Origin: CAZZEX01 sp964653285
Lineage (GTDB): Bacteria; Chloroflexota; Anaerolineae; B4-G1
Direction of reading: 5' to 3'
NCBI GenBank assembly: GCA_964653285.1
Contig: CAZZEX010000117.1
Span: 1-13,629, forward strand
Length of the DNA stretch: 13,629 bases
Made by a program: the position numbers and the translations under genes. Each line of letters starts with the position of its first letter. The stretch's first letter is position 1. Shown here one piece after another: positions 6,766 through 13,315 of this stretch. The notes below the pieces were generated by a model that saw only the letters and a list, made by a program, of their open reading frames with translations, was not told where the DNA came from and did no database searches.

Positions 6766-6787
6766 AGAATGAAGAGTGAAGAGCGAA
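6760..6787 (+). repeat. Degenerate 7-bp repeat array spanning the Lon stop and stress-protein start
   Basis: Four words in a row, from GAATAGA (6760-6766) and GAATGAA (6767-6773) to GAGCGAA (6781-6787), give exact 7-bp spacing. The TAG stop of the Lon-like gene lies in the first word and the ATG of the stress protein in the second, so one repeat array encodes the last codon of one gene and residues 1-6 of the next. Confidence 0.7.
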
Positions 6788-7620
6788 CAATTCGACGCAT
6801 ACTGGTGGCGTTGGACGCTTCGTATCACAGCCTAACGGCGCTGGAGGCCGCGGCTGAGTTAGCCGTTAGCCTGGAGGCGGAGTTGCAGGGGCTCTTCGTC
6901 GAGGACATCAATCTGCTGCGGGTGGCAGGGTCGCCCGCGGCGCGGGAGGTGCAGTATCCGTTTGTCGCCGCCGCGCGGCTCGACCGGGCGCGGATGGAGC
7001 GGGCACTGCGGGCGCAGGCAGCACAAGCACGCCGGGCGCTTGCAGTAGCCTGTGAGCGGCGGCAGATCAAGTGGTCTTTCCGCGTCGTGCGCGGGGAGGT
7101 CGCGCCAGAGGTGCTGGCGGCGGCGATGGAGGCGGACCTGCTCAGTCTGGGAAAAGCGAGCCGGCCCCTCATCCGGCGGGTGCGGCTGGGCTCGACGGCC
7201 CGGGCAGCAGCGGCGCAGGCTCCGCACTCTGTGCTCCTGCTTCAGCGCAACGTGGGCATCAGACTCCCGGTGGTGGTGACGTATGACGGCTCACCCACCG
7301 CCCGGCAGGCGTTGATGATGGCGGCCCGGCTGGCACAGAACAAAAGACGAGCACAAAACTTACCCATACTGATCGTACTGATCCTGGCCGATGCGCCAGA
7401 CGAGGTGCAGCGGCTACAAGCCGAGACTTCCGATTTGCTACGTGAGCGAGGGCTTATGGTATACTATCGGCGGTTGGCGGATGCAAGCGTAGCAACGCTG
7501 ACCTACGAAGTACGATCCGAGGGGAGCGGCGTGCTGGTGCTGAGCAGTACCATCCTGCAACCGGATGCACTCCAGACACTGCTGGACGAGGTGGACTGCC
7601 CAGTGCTGCTGGTGCGGTAG
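6769..7620 (+). CDS. Universal stress protein, tandem UspA domains
   Basis: The 283-residue protein contains two UspA-like alpha/beta domains, about residues 8-158 and 165-283. The first begins with the usual strand RILVALDASYHSLTALEAA and ends with GKASRPLIRRVRLGST...HSVLLLQR, close to the ATP-binding G-2x-G-9x-G(S/T) pattern but with the second Gly replaced, so nucleotide binding is uncertain. The second begins LPVVVTYDGSPTARQALMMAA and ends CPVLLVR, without the glycine pattern (VLSSTILQPDALQT). Such proteins act in the cytosol in stress survival, often as signalling scaffolds. The start is 3 bases after the Lon stop, within a 7-bp repeat array; the G-rich stretch GAGGATGGGG before it is the likely ribosome-binding site. 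Pairing with a Lon-like protease fits a stress role. The exact function is not known. Confidence 0.88.
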   Translation: MKSEERTIRRILVALDASYHSLTALEAAAELAVSLEAELQGLFVEDINLLRVAGSPAAREVQYPFVAAARLDRARMERALRAQAAQARRALAVACERRQIKWSFRVVRGEVAPEVLAAAMEADLLSLGKASRPLIRRVRLGSTARAAAAQAPHSVLLLQRNVGIRLPVVVTYDGSPTARQALMMAARLAQNKRRAQNLPILIVLILADAPDEVQRLQAETSDLLRERGLMVYYRRLADASVATLTYEVRSEGSGVLVLSSTILQPDALQTLLDEVDCPVLLVR

Positions 7621-7629
7621 GCTCTCACA

Positions 7630-7692
7630 ATGACCCGTCTGTACCTCATCCGTCACGGCACCAATGACTTCCAGGAGATTGGAACTGGAAAG
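7630..7692 (+). pseudogene. 5' stub of a histidine phosphatase (phosphoglycerate mutase family) gene
   Basis: Ten bases after the stress-protein stop an ATG opens MTRLYLIRHGTNDFQEIGTG, a clear histidine phosphatase N-terminus with the catalytic RHG (His9). After about residue 21 the resemblance ends; the frame then runs through the hairpin region and antisense through the bactofilin gene. Full-length members need about 180-230 residues, so this is a remnant that has lost nearly all of its length. The break coincides with the left edge of the likely bactofilin terminator at 7692, which points to a rearrangement that joined two gene neighbourhoods here. It was probably the third gene of the Lon/stress-protein group. 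Confidence 0.7.
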
Positions 7693-7720
7693 CCCCACCA
7701 CGGCATAAGCGCAGCGGGGC
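7689..7720 (-). terminator. Likely rho-independent terminator of the bactofilin gene
   Basis: On the minus strand the bases form an 11-bp stem (GCCCCGCTGCG with CGTGGTGGGGC, three G-U pairs) around a 7-base loop, followed by TTTCC. It starts 21 bases after the bactofilin stop. The wobble pairs work only in minus-strand RNA, so the hairpin serves the bactofilin side. The T-run is short, which limits certainty. Confidence 0.6.
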
Positions 7721-7740
7721 CCTCTTTTGCGATGCCGGTG

Positions 7741-8208
7741 CTATACTTCCGCCTGAGGTTTCGGTTCTACGTCCACGATCGTGGCGCTGGCGGGCTTAGC
7801 AGCAGGTCGAGGCCTGGGAGGCTCAATCAGCGGGGGCTCAATATCTCCGTGCATCGTGGTCTGTCCACGCAGGTAGGCCCCCTCGTTGAGCAGCAGCGAA
7901 TTGATGGTCAGGTCACCCCACACCCGGCCAGTCTCCAGTATCTCCACCCGGTTGCCGTTGATGTTGCCCTTGATCGCGCCGGAGATGGAGATGTTGTTGG
8001 CCTTAATGTCGGCGATGATTTTCGCCCCCTCGCCGATGACCAGGTTGCCGGTGATGTCAACGTTTCCTTCGAGGACGCCGTCAACACGGACGCCGCCGTC
8101 GGATTGGATTTCTCCCCGGAAGTAGGCGTTGGGGCCGATGATGGTCTCGATCTTGGAGACAGGAGTCAGAGAGGGGGTTTTAGTCTTCTCTCTTCCAAAC
8201 ACGGGCAT
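7741..8208 (-). CDS. Bactofilin family protein (DUF583)
   Basis: The 155-residue product is a bactofilin, a nucleotide-free polymer-forming cytoskeletal protein. Residues about 20-125 show the repeating pattern of short strands expected of the right-handed beta-helix: ETIIGPNAYFRGEIQSDGG, VRVDGVLEGNVDITGNLVI, AKIIADIKANNISISGAIKG and VEILETGRVWGDLTI, with Gly/Asn at turns. Flanking tails are disordered; the C-terminal one is Pro-rich (PPLIEPPRPRPAAKP). ATG 8208 is chosen because AAGGAGGA is directly before it, although the spacing of one base is unusually tight. It has its own near-consensus promoter overlapping the end of the DUF4446 gene and a likely terminator downstream, so it can be expressed alone. 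Role in this organism, such as cell shape or envelope assembly, is inference. Confidence 0.93.
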   Translation of the reverse strand: MPVFGREKTKTPSLTPVSKIETIIGPNAYFRGEIQSDGGVRVDGVLEGNVDITGNLVIGEGAKIIADIKANNISISGAIKGNINGNRVEILETGRVWGDLTINSLLLNEGAYLRGQTTMHGDIEPPLIEPPRPRPAAKPASATIVDVEPKPQAEV

Positions 8209-8273
8209 TCCTCCTTAATCTTGTGATAGCGAGCACTGTACAGGTGCGCCGGTCATGCCGGAACATTACCCAG

Positions 8274-8302
8274 ATGATACACCAGCGTTGGGCTTTTGTC
8301 AA
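8274..8302 (-). promoter_or_regulatory. Strong sigma-70 promoter for bactofilin
   Basis: Read on the minus strand, TTGACA (8297-8302) is a perfect -35, followed by a 17-base spacer and TATCAT (8274-8279) as -10. The transcript would start near 8267, giving a leader of about 60 bases before ATG 8208; the leader contains a small CCGG-5-CCGG hairpin. The -35 overlaps the TGA stop of the DUF4446 gene (8299-8301). Confidence 0.8.
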
Positions 8303-8790
8303 TCCTGGCCGACGATGACCGGCCGTGCCTGCACCAGTGCTTTCTCTTCTTCCTCGCTCAACGCTTTGGGCGAGAGCCAACCCTGGACGGGCTTGGCGTA
8401 GATGCGTGTCGTGCCACGCCCATAAAGCGCCGAGACGACGACGCCGTTCCCCTCGCCATCTACCAGCGCCAGCGCGAAACTCTGGTCACCGCCGGTGTCC
8501 TGAAAGGCGCGGAAGCGCACCAATCCCACACCCTGCACGGCGTGGGCCAGGGTCGCGTCAATCTGCTCGGTGCGCGTCATCAACTGCTCAGTGCGCGCCA
8601 TCGTCTCCGAGAGGCGGGGAACCAGGTTCTCCAGCGCCGTGACCAGGCTGGCGTCCCCCTCTCCGGCGAGTACATTCTCGGGGCGGCGTTGCAGCCGGCG
8701 CAGCCGGGCCTGCAGGTCAAGCACCCACACAATGCCAACAATCACCAGAATCGTCAGGGCAACCGCCCAGATCAACAGCGCGACTTCCAT
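8299..8790 (-). CDS. DUF4446 family membrane-anchored protein
   Basis: The 163-residue protein starts with one hydrophobic segment (residues 2-24, VALLIWAVALTILVIVGIVWV), then a basic stretch (LRRLQRRP) and a helical, probably coiled-coil part (about 45-88). It ends with the DUF4446 core, VGLVRFRAFQDTGGDQSFALAL...GNGVVVSALYGRGTTRIYAKPV, closed by LSEEEEKALVQA. The core is well recognised but has no known function. The start at 8790 has AAGGAGGAGCG upstream, a strong site. It begins 18 bases after the glycosyltransferase stop, so the two are probably one transcript. The soluble part most likely faces the cytoplasm because of the basic residues after the membrane segment. Confidence 0.88.
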   Translation of the reverse strand: MEVALLIWAVALTILVIVGIVWVLDLQARLRRLQRRPENVLAGEGDASLVTALENLVPRLSETMARTEQLMTRTEQIDATLAHAVQGVGLVRFRAFQDTGGDQSFALALVDGEGNGVVVSALYGRGTTRIYAKPVQGWLSPKALSEEEEKALVQARPVIVGQD

Positions 8791-8808
8791 CGCTCCTCCT
8801 TATACCTT

Positions 8809-11361
8809 CTACTCCACCCGCACCGGCCCCAGGATGACCCGGTCGCCAGCCAGGTTCCCCGCTAAGTCTACCACAGGAAGGCGGCGAAGGGAAGTCATCC
8901 CGTACATCCCCACCTCCAGCCAGTAGTCGCCGGGGGGCAGGTCGGCCGGAATGACCAGCCGGTAGGGATCGGTGAGGGTCTGTCCCGGCAGCCACTTGGG
9001 GAACCACAGGTAGGTGGGACAAGACCCGCCCAGGGGAGTGTAGTCGTGGCCAAAGACGTCCCGGCCCGCGCCGTCCATCAGGTGGATGAAGACGGTCAGA
9101 CTGTCTCGCGGAGAGGCCAAGGCGCGCCAGGTGAAGGTGAGGTGAACCGCCCACCCGGCCCGAACGACCAACGGCTCTTCCCAGGGAGCCTCTCGCACCT
9201 GCCAGCCGGATCGTGCCCGCGCCCCCATCAGCGCTACCTGGTTGTCCAGGTTCGCCAGCGCCCGCTCCAGCACCACCGCCGGGTGAGCCCCCCCCTTCAT
9301 CCCCCCCAACGGGGGGGAAAGAGGGGGGGAGGGCAGGACAGTGACGGTCGCCAGTTCCACCGTGGCCTCGCCGCTGGAGAACTCTAGTTCCGCCCTCCCG
9401 CCGCTCAGGTCGGCATAGCCCAGGCGGAGCGGATATTCCCCCGGCGGCAGGGTGAAAGGCACCGGCAGTTCGTACCGCTCCACCACCACCTCCCCGGGCA
9501 GCCACTGGGACGTCAGCAGGCGGCTGTCGGTGGTCCACCGTGCCTCTACAGGGCCGAGTCGCGCGTAGGGCATCCAGATGCCTTCCATCGGCTCCGGCAC
9601 GCTCTGGTAGAGAACCAGCACCAGCGGCTCGCCCGCGCGGACCCCCCTCCTGCCCCCCCCCCGGGGGGGGATGAGATCGTAACCCAGGATGTGAACCTGG
9701 TCGTCGACCCAGACGTCCAGCGGATGGACGGGGGCAGCGTCCGCCACCGGCGGAGCGACGACCCGGTAAAAGGGTCCCTCCGGCACCAGACGGAAGCCCG
9801 CGTCTCGCACAGCAGGCCGGTAGTCGGGCAGATAAATGGGCCCCTCCTCAATGTGCGCCCACACGCTCTCCACCCACGGGTTGCTGGTGGAGACGTAGAC
9901 CAGTTTTACGTCTGCCTCGTCCAACTCCTCTTCCTGGGTGTAGGCGTGAACCCAGAGGGGCGTCAGGTGCTCCCAGGCAGAAAGAAGCACCACTCCCTCC
10001 CCCACCCCGTCGAACCGCCGGTGTACGGCGGCCACCCAATCCTCGGCGGCGGTGAAGTCACGGAGCGAGATACCCCGAGAGAGGTTGAGGGTGGCTTGCA
10101 AGAGCGGCCAAGGAAGCAGGAAAATGACCAATAACCAACGAACAACGACAAACGGCGCATGGCGCATGGTGAATGGCGCATGGCACATGACGCATGGCGC
10201 ATGGCGAATTAGCCGGGCGAGGAGTTCAGCGAGGGCCAGGGCGCCAGCGCCGGCAGTGACAGCCAGTGCGACGAAGGGCAAGAGCAGGTAGGCCATCACG
10301 TCCTGGACGGTGTTGAGGGTGAAGAGTAGATGGGTGAGGAGGAACGAGTAGATGAGGATGGCAGGTTTAGGGGCGCGGCGGGCAAGCCAGATGAGGCCCA
10401 GGACAATGAGTGCGATGACGGGGAGAAGGAACTGGAGGCGCAAGAGGGACCAGAAGACCAGCGCCCGGTCGGGCTGGTCGGGCAGGCCAAAGTGGAAGAG
10501 ATTGACCCGTAGTCCCTGAGCGGTGATATGCCCCCAAAACCCCTCCCAGGTGCGCATATCCGTGGGACCGAAGGGGGCGCTGGGGCTACGCAGGGGATAG
10601 TAGAGAAACGGGGTGAGCCCCAGCAACAGGCAGACCGCCAGCACCAGCAAGGTCCGCCACTGGCGCAGGATGCGGGGCCTCACGGCCAGGATGAACAGCC
10701 CATAGGCCGGGACGCCCATCAGGGTGACAGGGTGGTGAGTAGCAGCCAATCCCAGGGCCATGGCAAAGGCGGCCAGCCAGCGGTTGTGTCCGGTGCGCCA
10801 CCAGCGGACCAGGAACCACAGGTGGGTGGCCGCCAGCGCGGCGCTTACGACGTGGGCGTTGGCGTGGATGGCGTGCTGCCAGAGGTCAGGGGCGGCGGCG
10901 AGGCTTAGGGCAGCGAAGGTGGCGGAGGAGTAAATGAGTAGACGAGGAATGAGTAGATGAGGCCGCGTGTACTCATTTACTCCATTTACTCGTTCCTCAT
11001 TCATCTGCTCACCCAAATCACAGAGAATCAGGTAAATTGCCGTCACCACCCAGGCCCCCACTGCCGCCGCCAGGAAGTTGGTGCGGAAGGCGATGGTGCC
11101 GACCGGGACGATGGTTTGCCACAGTCTAGCCAGCAGGGTGTAGAAGGCATACCCAGGCGGGTGGGCGATCCCCAGGATAGCCGGGATGAACTGGTACTCG
11201 GAGGGATCGCCGAAGAGGGTTGCCGGGGCGGCAGTGGCGGCATAGAGGGCAAAGACGGCCGTGAACAGGAGGGAAGCGACGAGAGTGCGGAATACTGGAT
11301 GCTGGATACTGGATGCTGGATGCCGGTTAGTAGTCATTAGTAGTTGGTTGTTAGCGGCCAT
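8809..11361 (-). CDS. GT117/DUF2723 (TMEM260-like) multi-pass membrane glycosyltransferase with C-terminal extracytoplasmic region
   Basis: This 850-residue GT-C-type membrane protein matches DUF2723/GT117. The hallmark FGDPSEYQFIPAILGIAHPPGYAFYTLLARL is at about 50-80; the acidic GD-x-x-E (51-55) sits where the first periplasmic-loop catalytic acid lies in GT-C enzymes, and IAFRTNFLAA follows. About ten hydrophobic segments extend to residue about 425. The C-terminal half is soluble with Ig-like beta strands (LPPGEYPLRLGYADLSGGRAELE, LPPGDYWLEVGMYG). It probably moves a lipid-linked sugar onto an exported acceptor. Five stretches are read from repeats, all in frame: residues 2-22, 120-145 and 386-413 (degenerate short-word arrays), 564-574 and 677-692 (C-rich/G-rich palindromes). 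The start is uncertain: no good ribosome-binding site precedes ATG 11361, and family-like sequence begins near residue 23. It follows the SEC-C-like gene by 26 bases. Confidence 0.85.
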   Translation of the reverse strand: MAANNQLLMTTNRHPASSIQHPVFRTLVASLLFTAVFALYAATAAPATLFGDPSEYQFIPAILGIAHPPGYAFYTLLARLWQTIVPVGTIAFRTNFLAAAVGAWVVTAIYLILCDLGEQMNEERVNGVNEYTRPHLLIPRLLIYSSATFAALSLAAAPDLWQHAIHANAHVVSAALAATHLWFLVRWWRTGHNRWLAAFAMALGLAATHHPVTLMGVPAYGLFILAVRPRILRQWRTLLVLAVCLLLGLTPFLYYPLRSPSAPFGPTDMRTWEGFWGHITAQGLRVNLFHFGLPDQPDRALVFWSLLRLQFLLPVIALIVLGLIWLARRAPKPAILIYSFLLTHLLFTLNTVQDVMAYLLLPFVALAVTAGAGALALAELLARLIRHAPCVMCHAPFTMRHAPFVVVRWLLVIFLLPWPLLQATLNLSRGISLRDFTAAEDWVAAVHRRFDGVGEGVVLLSAWEHLTPLWVHAYTQEEELDEADVKLVYVSTSNPWVESVWAHIEEGPIYLPDYRPAVRDAGFRLVPEGPFYRVVAPPVADAAPVHPLDVWVDDQVHILGYDLIPPRGGGRRGVRAGEPLVLVLYQSVPEPMEGIWMPYARLGPVEARWTTDSRLLTSQWLPGEVVVERYELPVPFTLPPGEYPLRLGYADLSGGRAELEFSSGEATVELATVTVLPSPPLSPPLGGMKGGAHPAVVLERALANLDNQVALMGARARSGWQVREAPWEEPLVVRAGWAVHLTFTWRALASPRDSLTVFIHLMDGAGRDVFGHDYTPLGGSCPTYLWFPKWLPGQTLTDPYRLVIPADLPPGDYWLEVGMYGMTSLRRLPVVDLAGNLAGDRVILGPVRVE
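9288..9333. repeat. C-rich/G-rich palindromic element in the glycosyltransferase gene (site 1)
   Basis: C-runs, a short AAC centre and G-runs ending GGGGGGGAGGG form an inverted repeat. On the minus strand it reads CCC-CTCTTTC-CCCCCC...TTGGGGGGGATGAAGG, which matches the order of the elements at 2029-2104 (left half) and 2929-2966 (right half). It is translated as LPSPPLSPPLGGMKGGAHP, residues 677-692 and neighbours, between two beta-sandwich-like segments. Confidence 0.78.
9640..9672. repeat. C-rich/G-rich palindromic element in the glycosyltransferase gene (site 2)
   Basis: ACCCCCCTCCTG, a run of ten C, a run of eight G and ATGAG form a perfect C/G stem. It is translated on the minus strand as IPPRGGGRRGV (residues 564-574), a stretch between the strand HILGYDL and AGEPLVLVLYQS. 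It shares GGGGGATGA with the other elements and keeps the frame. Confidence 0.75.
10123..10206. repeat. Twelve-unit 7-bp repeat array in the glycosyltransferase gene
   Basis: Starting with AATGACC and AATAACC and ending with two CATGGCG copies, the bases divide into twelve exact 7-bp words (84 bases). Because 84 is a multiple of 21, the frame is kept and it is read as residues 386-413 (RHAP...MCHAP...MRHAPF), a His/Met/Cys/Ala/Pro stretch just before a membrane segment, unlike the rest of the protein. Confidence 0.85.
10929..11003. repeat. Short-word repeat array with inverted halves in the glycosyltransferase gene
   Basis: The left half uses words such as GAGTAAAT and GAGTAGAT; the right half carries their reverse complements (ACTCATTTAC, TTTACTCG, CTCATTCATC). 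A 15-bp word, AATGAGTAGACGAGG, is repeated once with one change. Spacing is 7-9 bp, looser than in the other arrays. It is translated as residues 120-145 (EQMNEERVNGVNEYTRPH...), a polar loop between two membrane segments. Confidence 0.7.
11296..11358. repeat. Nine-unit 7-bp repeat array encoding the N-terminus of the glycosyltransferase
   Basis: TGGATGC, TGGATAC and two further TGGATGC words are followed by five more diverged words (TAGTCAT, TAGTAGT and others), all in exact 7-bp steps. The array covers codons 2-22, immediately after ATG 11361. The encoded MAANNQLLMTTNRHPASS looks unlike a GT117 N-terminus, so the true start may be inside or after it. Confidence 0.75.
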
Positions 11362-11387
11362 CGGAATGTCTCTGCAATCGTAGAGAT

Positions 11388-12818
11388 TCAGCGCGGGGGC
11401 AGACCCAATTCGCGCCGCATGTCTGCCACGTCAATGTAGGGTTCACCCTCTCGCCGCTTCTGCTCTTCTATGTATTCGATAGCCTTCAGCAGTTCCTCCA
11501 ACTGTTCCCGCATGGCCGGGTCGCGAGACGCCGCGCGGGGGGATTTCCCGTCCAGTGCGGGCACCGGGGTGTCGAGCCACTTCGCGCGCCGGGCGGCCAT
11601 CATCTCGCGGACGAGGGCCTCCTCAACCTCTGCCGGGATCTCCTCGTGATCCGGATGAGAGACCTCCGCCGATGCCAACATGGTGTCCAGGTCCCGGAAC
11701 TCGTCGCCCAGGTGGCGGATGAAGCGACCCAGCACCTGTTTGAGCAACGCTTTGCCGGCCTCCAGCCGCTCCTGGGAAAGGCAACTCAACTCCAACCGGT
11801 GGTGCCATAGCCGCACATCGCCCAGGGAGCGGTAGGTGGGCTTGCCCGGACCAGCCGTCCAGTTCGTCTGCATGACCAGCCCTCTCCCCTCCACGGGGAC
11901 CTCGGGCACGTGGGAGCGACCCCGCAGCAGCCAGTTGTAGTGCAGCGACGCGGGATCATCGGCGTCCGATCCCGCGAAGTTGAACTCCTCCGCCTGGTCC
12001 AACTGCTCCTCGACCGCCCGGAGATCCATCATGGCATAGCGAGCCGTGCTGGCCGTCACCGGGTGACCCTCCGGGGTGTAGACGGGCGGAGGCGGCGCGG
12101 TGGCGATCTCCACCGCGCGGTGGTAGAGGTCGAGGCCGTGGTCCCGGTAGAAGTGATCCAGCGATGCATCGGGACGCTGCACCCGGTACATCTCCCATAG
12201 TTCCCGGGCAAACTCCAGCAGATCTGTCTTTTCCATCGGCGGGAGGGGAAGTATATTCCCGGTGAAACACAGCCGTCCCTCCGTGAGCAAGGAACGAGCC
12301 ACGATGACCTGCCACCTCACCAGTGCGTAGGAGGATGAGATATCGTTGATCTCGAGGGCCTCGCCGCTGAGCAGGTCCTGCACTGTCACGCCGGCGCCTG
12401 GCTCGACCTTCTGAACCTCGAACAGGTGAAAGCGATTGATGCGTCGCCAATCGTCGAGCATCTGCCGCTGGGCTGTGGGAAGCCGTGGCCCCACCTCGCG
12501 GGCCAAGAGGTCAATGATGCGCTCCCCTTCGGAGGTGACGTAGTCGTGGATGTACCACTCCTGAAAGCCGGGAATCCTCTCCTCGTCGAGGGTGAGGACG
12601 TTATCCTGCAGTGCCTCCGCGCCGAAGTAGAGCCGGATGGCGCGCTTGAAATCGTCTCCGAAGCGCTGCTGGTAGGTAAAGTCCAGGATGCGCTCCCGCA
12701 GGACTCGCTCGTCCCGGCTGGGCGGCGGGGCAGCCCGACGGCGAGATGGCTTGCGTTGCCTCCGGGGTGCTGCCGCGCGCTTCTTCCGCCTGCGTGGTCG
12801 TTTTCTGCTCAAGGACAT
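11388..12818 (-). CDS. Uncharacterised protein resembling SEC-C-associated family, without the SEC-C zinc motif
   Basis: The 476-residue product starts with a strongly basic tail (residues 2-33: RKRPRRRKKR and further Arg/Lys). A helical part follows (DFTYQQRFGDDFKRAIRLYFG), then WYIHDYVTSEGERIIDLLA and RFHLFEVQKVEPGAGVTVQDLLSGEALEINDIS, the beta-rich block seen in large uncharacterised proteins that often carry a SEC-C motif. The C-terminus has the accompanying KWLDTPVPALDGKSPRAASRDP...IDVADMRRELGL segment. No cysteine cluster is seen, so zinc binding is not supported. The start is chosen at ATG 12818; a TTG at 12875 would give a longer, unlikely N-terminus. GGAAAGG lies directly against the ATG, an awkward spacing. 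It is first in the minus-strand group, 26 bases before the glycosyltransferase. Function is unknown; the basic tail could bind nucleic acid. Confidence 0.75.
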   Translation of the reverse strand: MSLSRKRPRRRKKRAAAPRRQRKPSRRRAAPPPSRDERVLRERILDFTYQQRFGDDFKRAIRLYFGAEALQDNVLTLDEERIPGFQEWYIHDYVTSEGERIIDLLAREVGPRLPTAQRQMLDDWRRINRFHLFEVQKVEPGAGVTVQDLLSGEALEINDISSSYALVRWQVIVARSLLTEGRLCFTGNILPLPPMEKTDLLEFARELWEMYRVQRPDASLDHFYRDHGLDLYHRAVEIATAPPPPVYTPEGHPVTASTARYAMMDLRAVEEQLDQAEEFNFAGSDADDPASLHYNWLLRGRSHVPEVPVEGRGLVMQTNWTAGPGKPTYRSLGDVRLWHHRLELSCLSQERLEAGKALLKQVLGRFIRHLGDEFRDLDTMLASAEVSHPDHEEIPAEVEEALVREMMAARRAKWLDTPVPALDGKSPRAASRDPAMREQLEELLKAIEYIEEQKRREGEPYIDVADMRRELGLPPR

Positions 12819-12879
12819 CCTTTCCGATTTCAGTTTCCGGCCTGAAGCGCCAGGGCCAGGGAGGAGCGGCCACAAGGGG

Positions 12880-13085
12880 GGCCCTTAAACCCAGCGCCGG
12901 GTCCGATACCCACACCTCAGTTTCAGAGAGCGCCACCACAACCAGCGCGTGGAAGCCACCAAAGTCTGACCAGGGGAAAAGATCGGCACGCACGAACACG
13001 ATGGGATAGCGGCCTTGTTCGAGATGGGCATACAGGGCGTCGAGGGAAGTCGGCCCAAACTATACCTGATAGCCCAATGTGATTA
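12880..13085 (-). pseudogene. C39-like cysteine peptidase remnant with internal amber stop
   Basis: Reading the minus strand gives LGYQV, a TAG stop (13060-13062), then FGPTSLDALYAHLEQGRYP and IVFVRADLFPWSDFGGFHALVVVALSETEVWVSDPALG. This matches the middle and end of C39-like domains: a helix, the PIVFVR strand, then the GGFHALVVV strand with the catalytic His, and the SDPA strand with the Asp/Asn position. The N-terminal half with the catalytic Cys is missing, the frame is broken by the TAG within the aligned part, and the C-terminus fades near 12880 as the SEC-C-like gene begins. The 5' edge lies against the 97-bp inverted-repeat element. A bacteriocin-type peptidase function was probably lost. 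Confidence 0.65.
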
Positions 13086-13090
13086 AGTTA

Positions 13091-13187
13091 AGGTGCGACG
13101 CACTTCCATCGCTGTCCTGAACAAGCCTGCTACGCACTTTTGCTGCATATTTTGTCGTTTTCACAGGCCAAGAAGTGCGTCGCACCT
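13091..13187. repeat. 97-bp element with 16-bp perfect inverted ends (MITE-like)
   Basis: AGGTGCGACGCACTTC at 13091-13106 is exactly complementary to GAAGTGCGTCGCACCT at 13172-13187. Each end is itself nearly palindromic (GTGCG-A-CGCAC). The interior is AT-richer than its surroundings (GCATATTTTGTCGTTTTC) and has no coding capacity. No target-site duplication is visible in the flanks, so mobility is not shown. It separates the C39-like remnant from the gene stub to its right. Confidence 0.75.
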
Positions 13188-13297
13188 CCACGACGGGCCT
13201 CAGTTGCGGTGACGTGCAGGGTAGTGACGAGGTGGAAATTCAGATGAATCGGTGCCGTTTCAACGGCTGTGGCCTGCTCCTTCAGCACAGTAGGCAT
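13188..13297 (-). pseudogene. Gene stub of unknown family (N-terminal ~36 codons)
   Basis: From ATG 13297 the minus strand reads MPTVLKEQATAVETAPIHLN and FHLVTTLHVTATEA, then enters the 97-bp inverted-repeat element, where the reading continues as repeat-derived sequence and stops. It sits correctly behind a near-consensus promoter, so it looks like the start of a once real gene cut off by the element. An earlier ATG at 13327 lies upstream of the predicted transcript start and is rejected. I do not recognise the family. It would have preceded the C39-like gene in the same direction. Confidence 0.45.
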
Positions 13298-13315
13298 TCG
13301 CCCGTCCCCCGGGCA

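Noticed and set aside
7630..8226. A 198-codon histidine phosphatase gene
   Set aside because: Only about the first 21 residues resemble the family; the rest is antisense to the bactofilin gene.
8717..9538. Minus-strand open frame of 273 codons in another frame
   Set aside because: It lies antiparallel-frame inside the glycosyltransferase gene, is Gly/Arg/Pro-rich as expected for a GC-rich shadow, and matches no family.
12601..12999. Minus-strand open frame of 132 codons as a real gene
   Set aside because: Its first part is the C39-like remnant and its remainder is an off-frame reading of the SEC-C-like gene.
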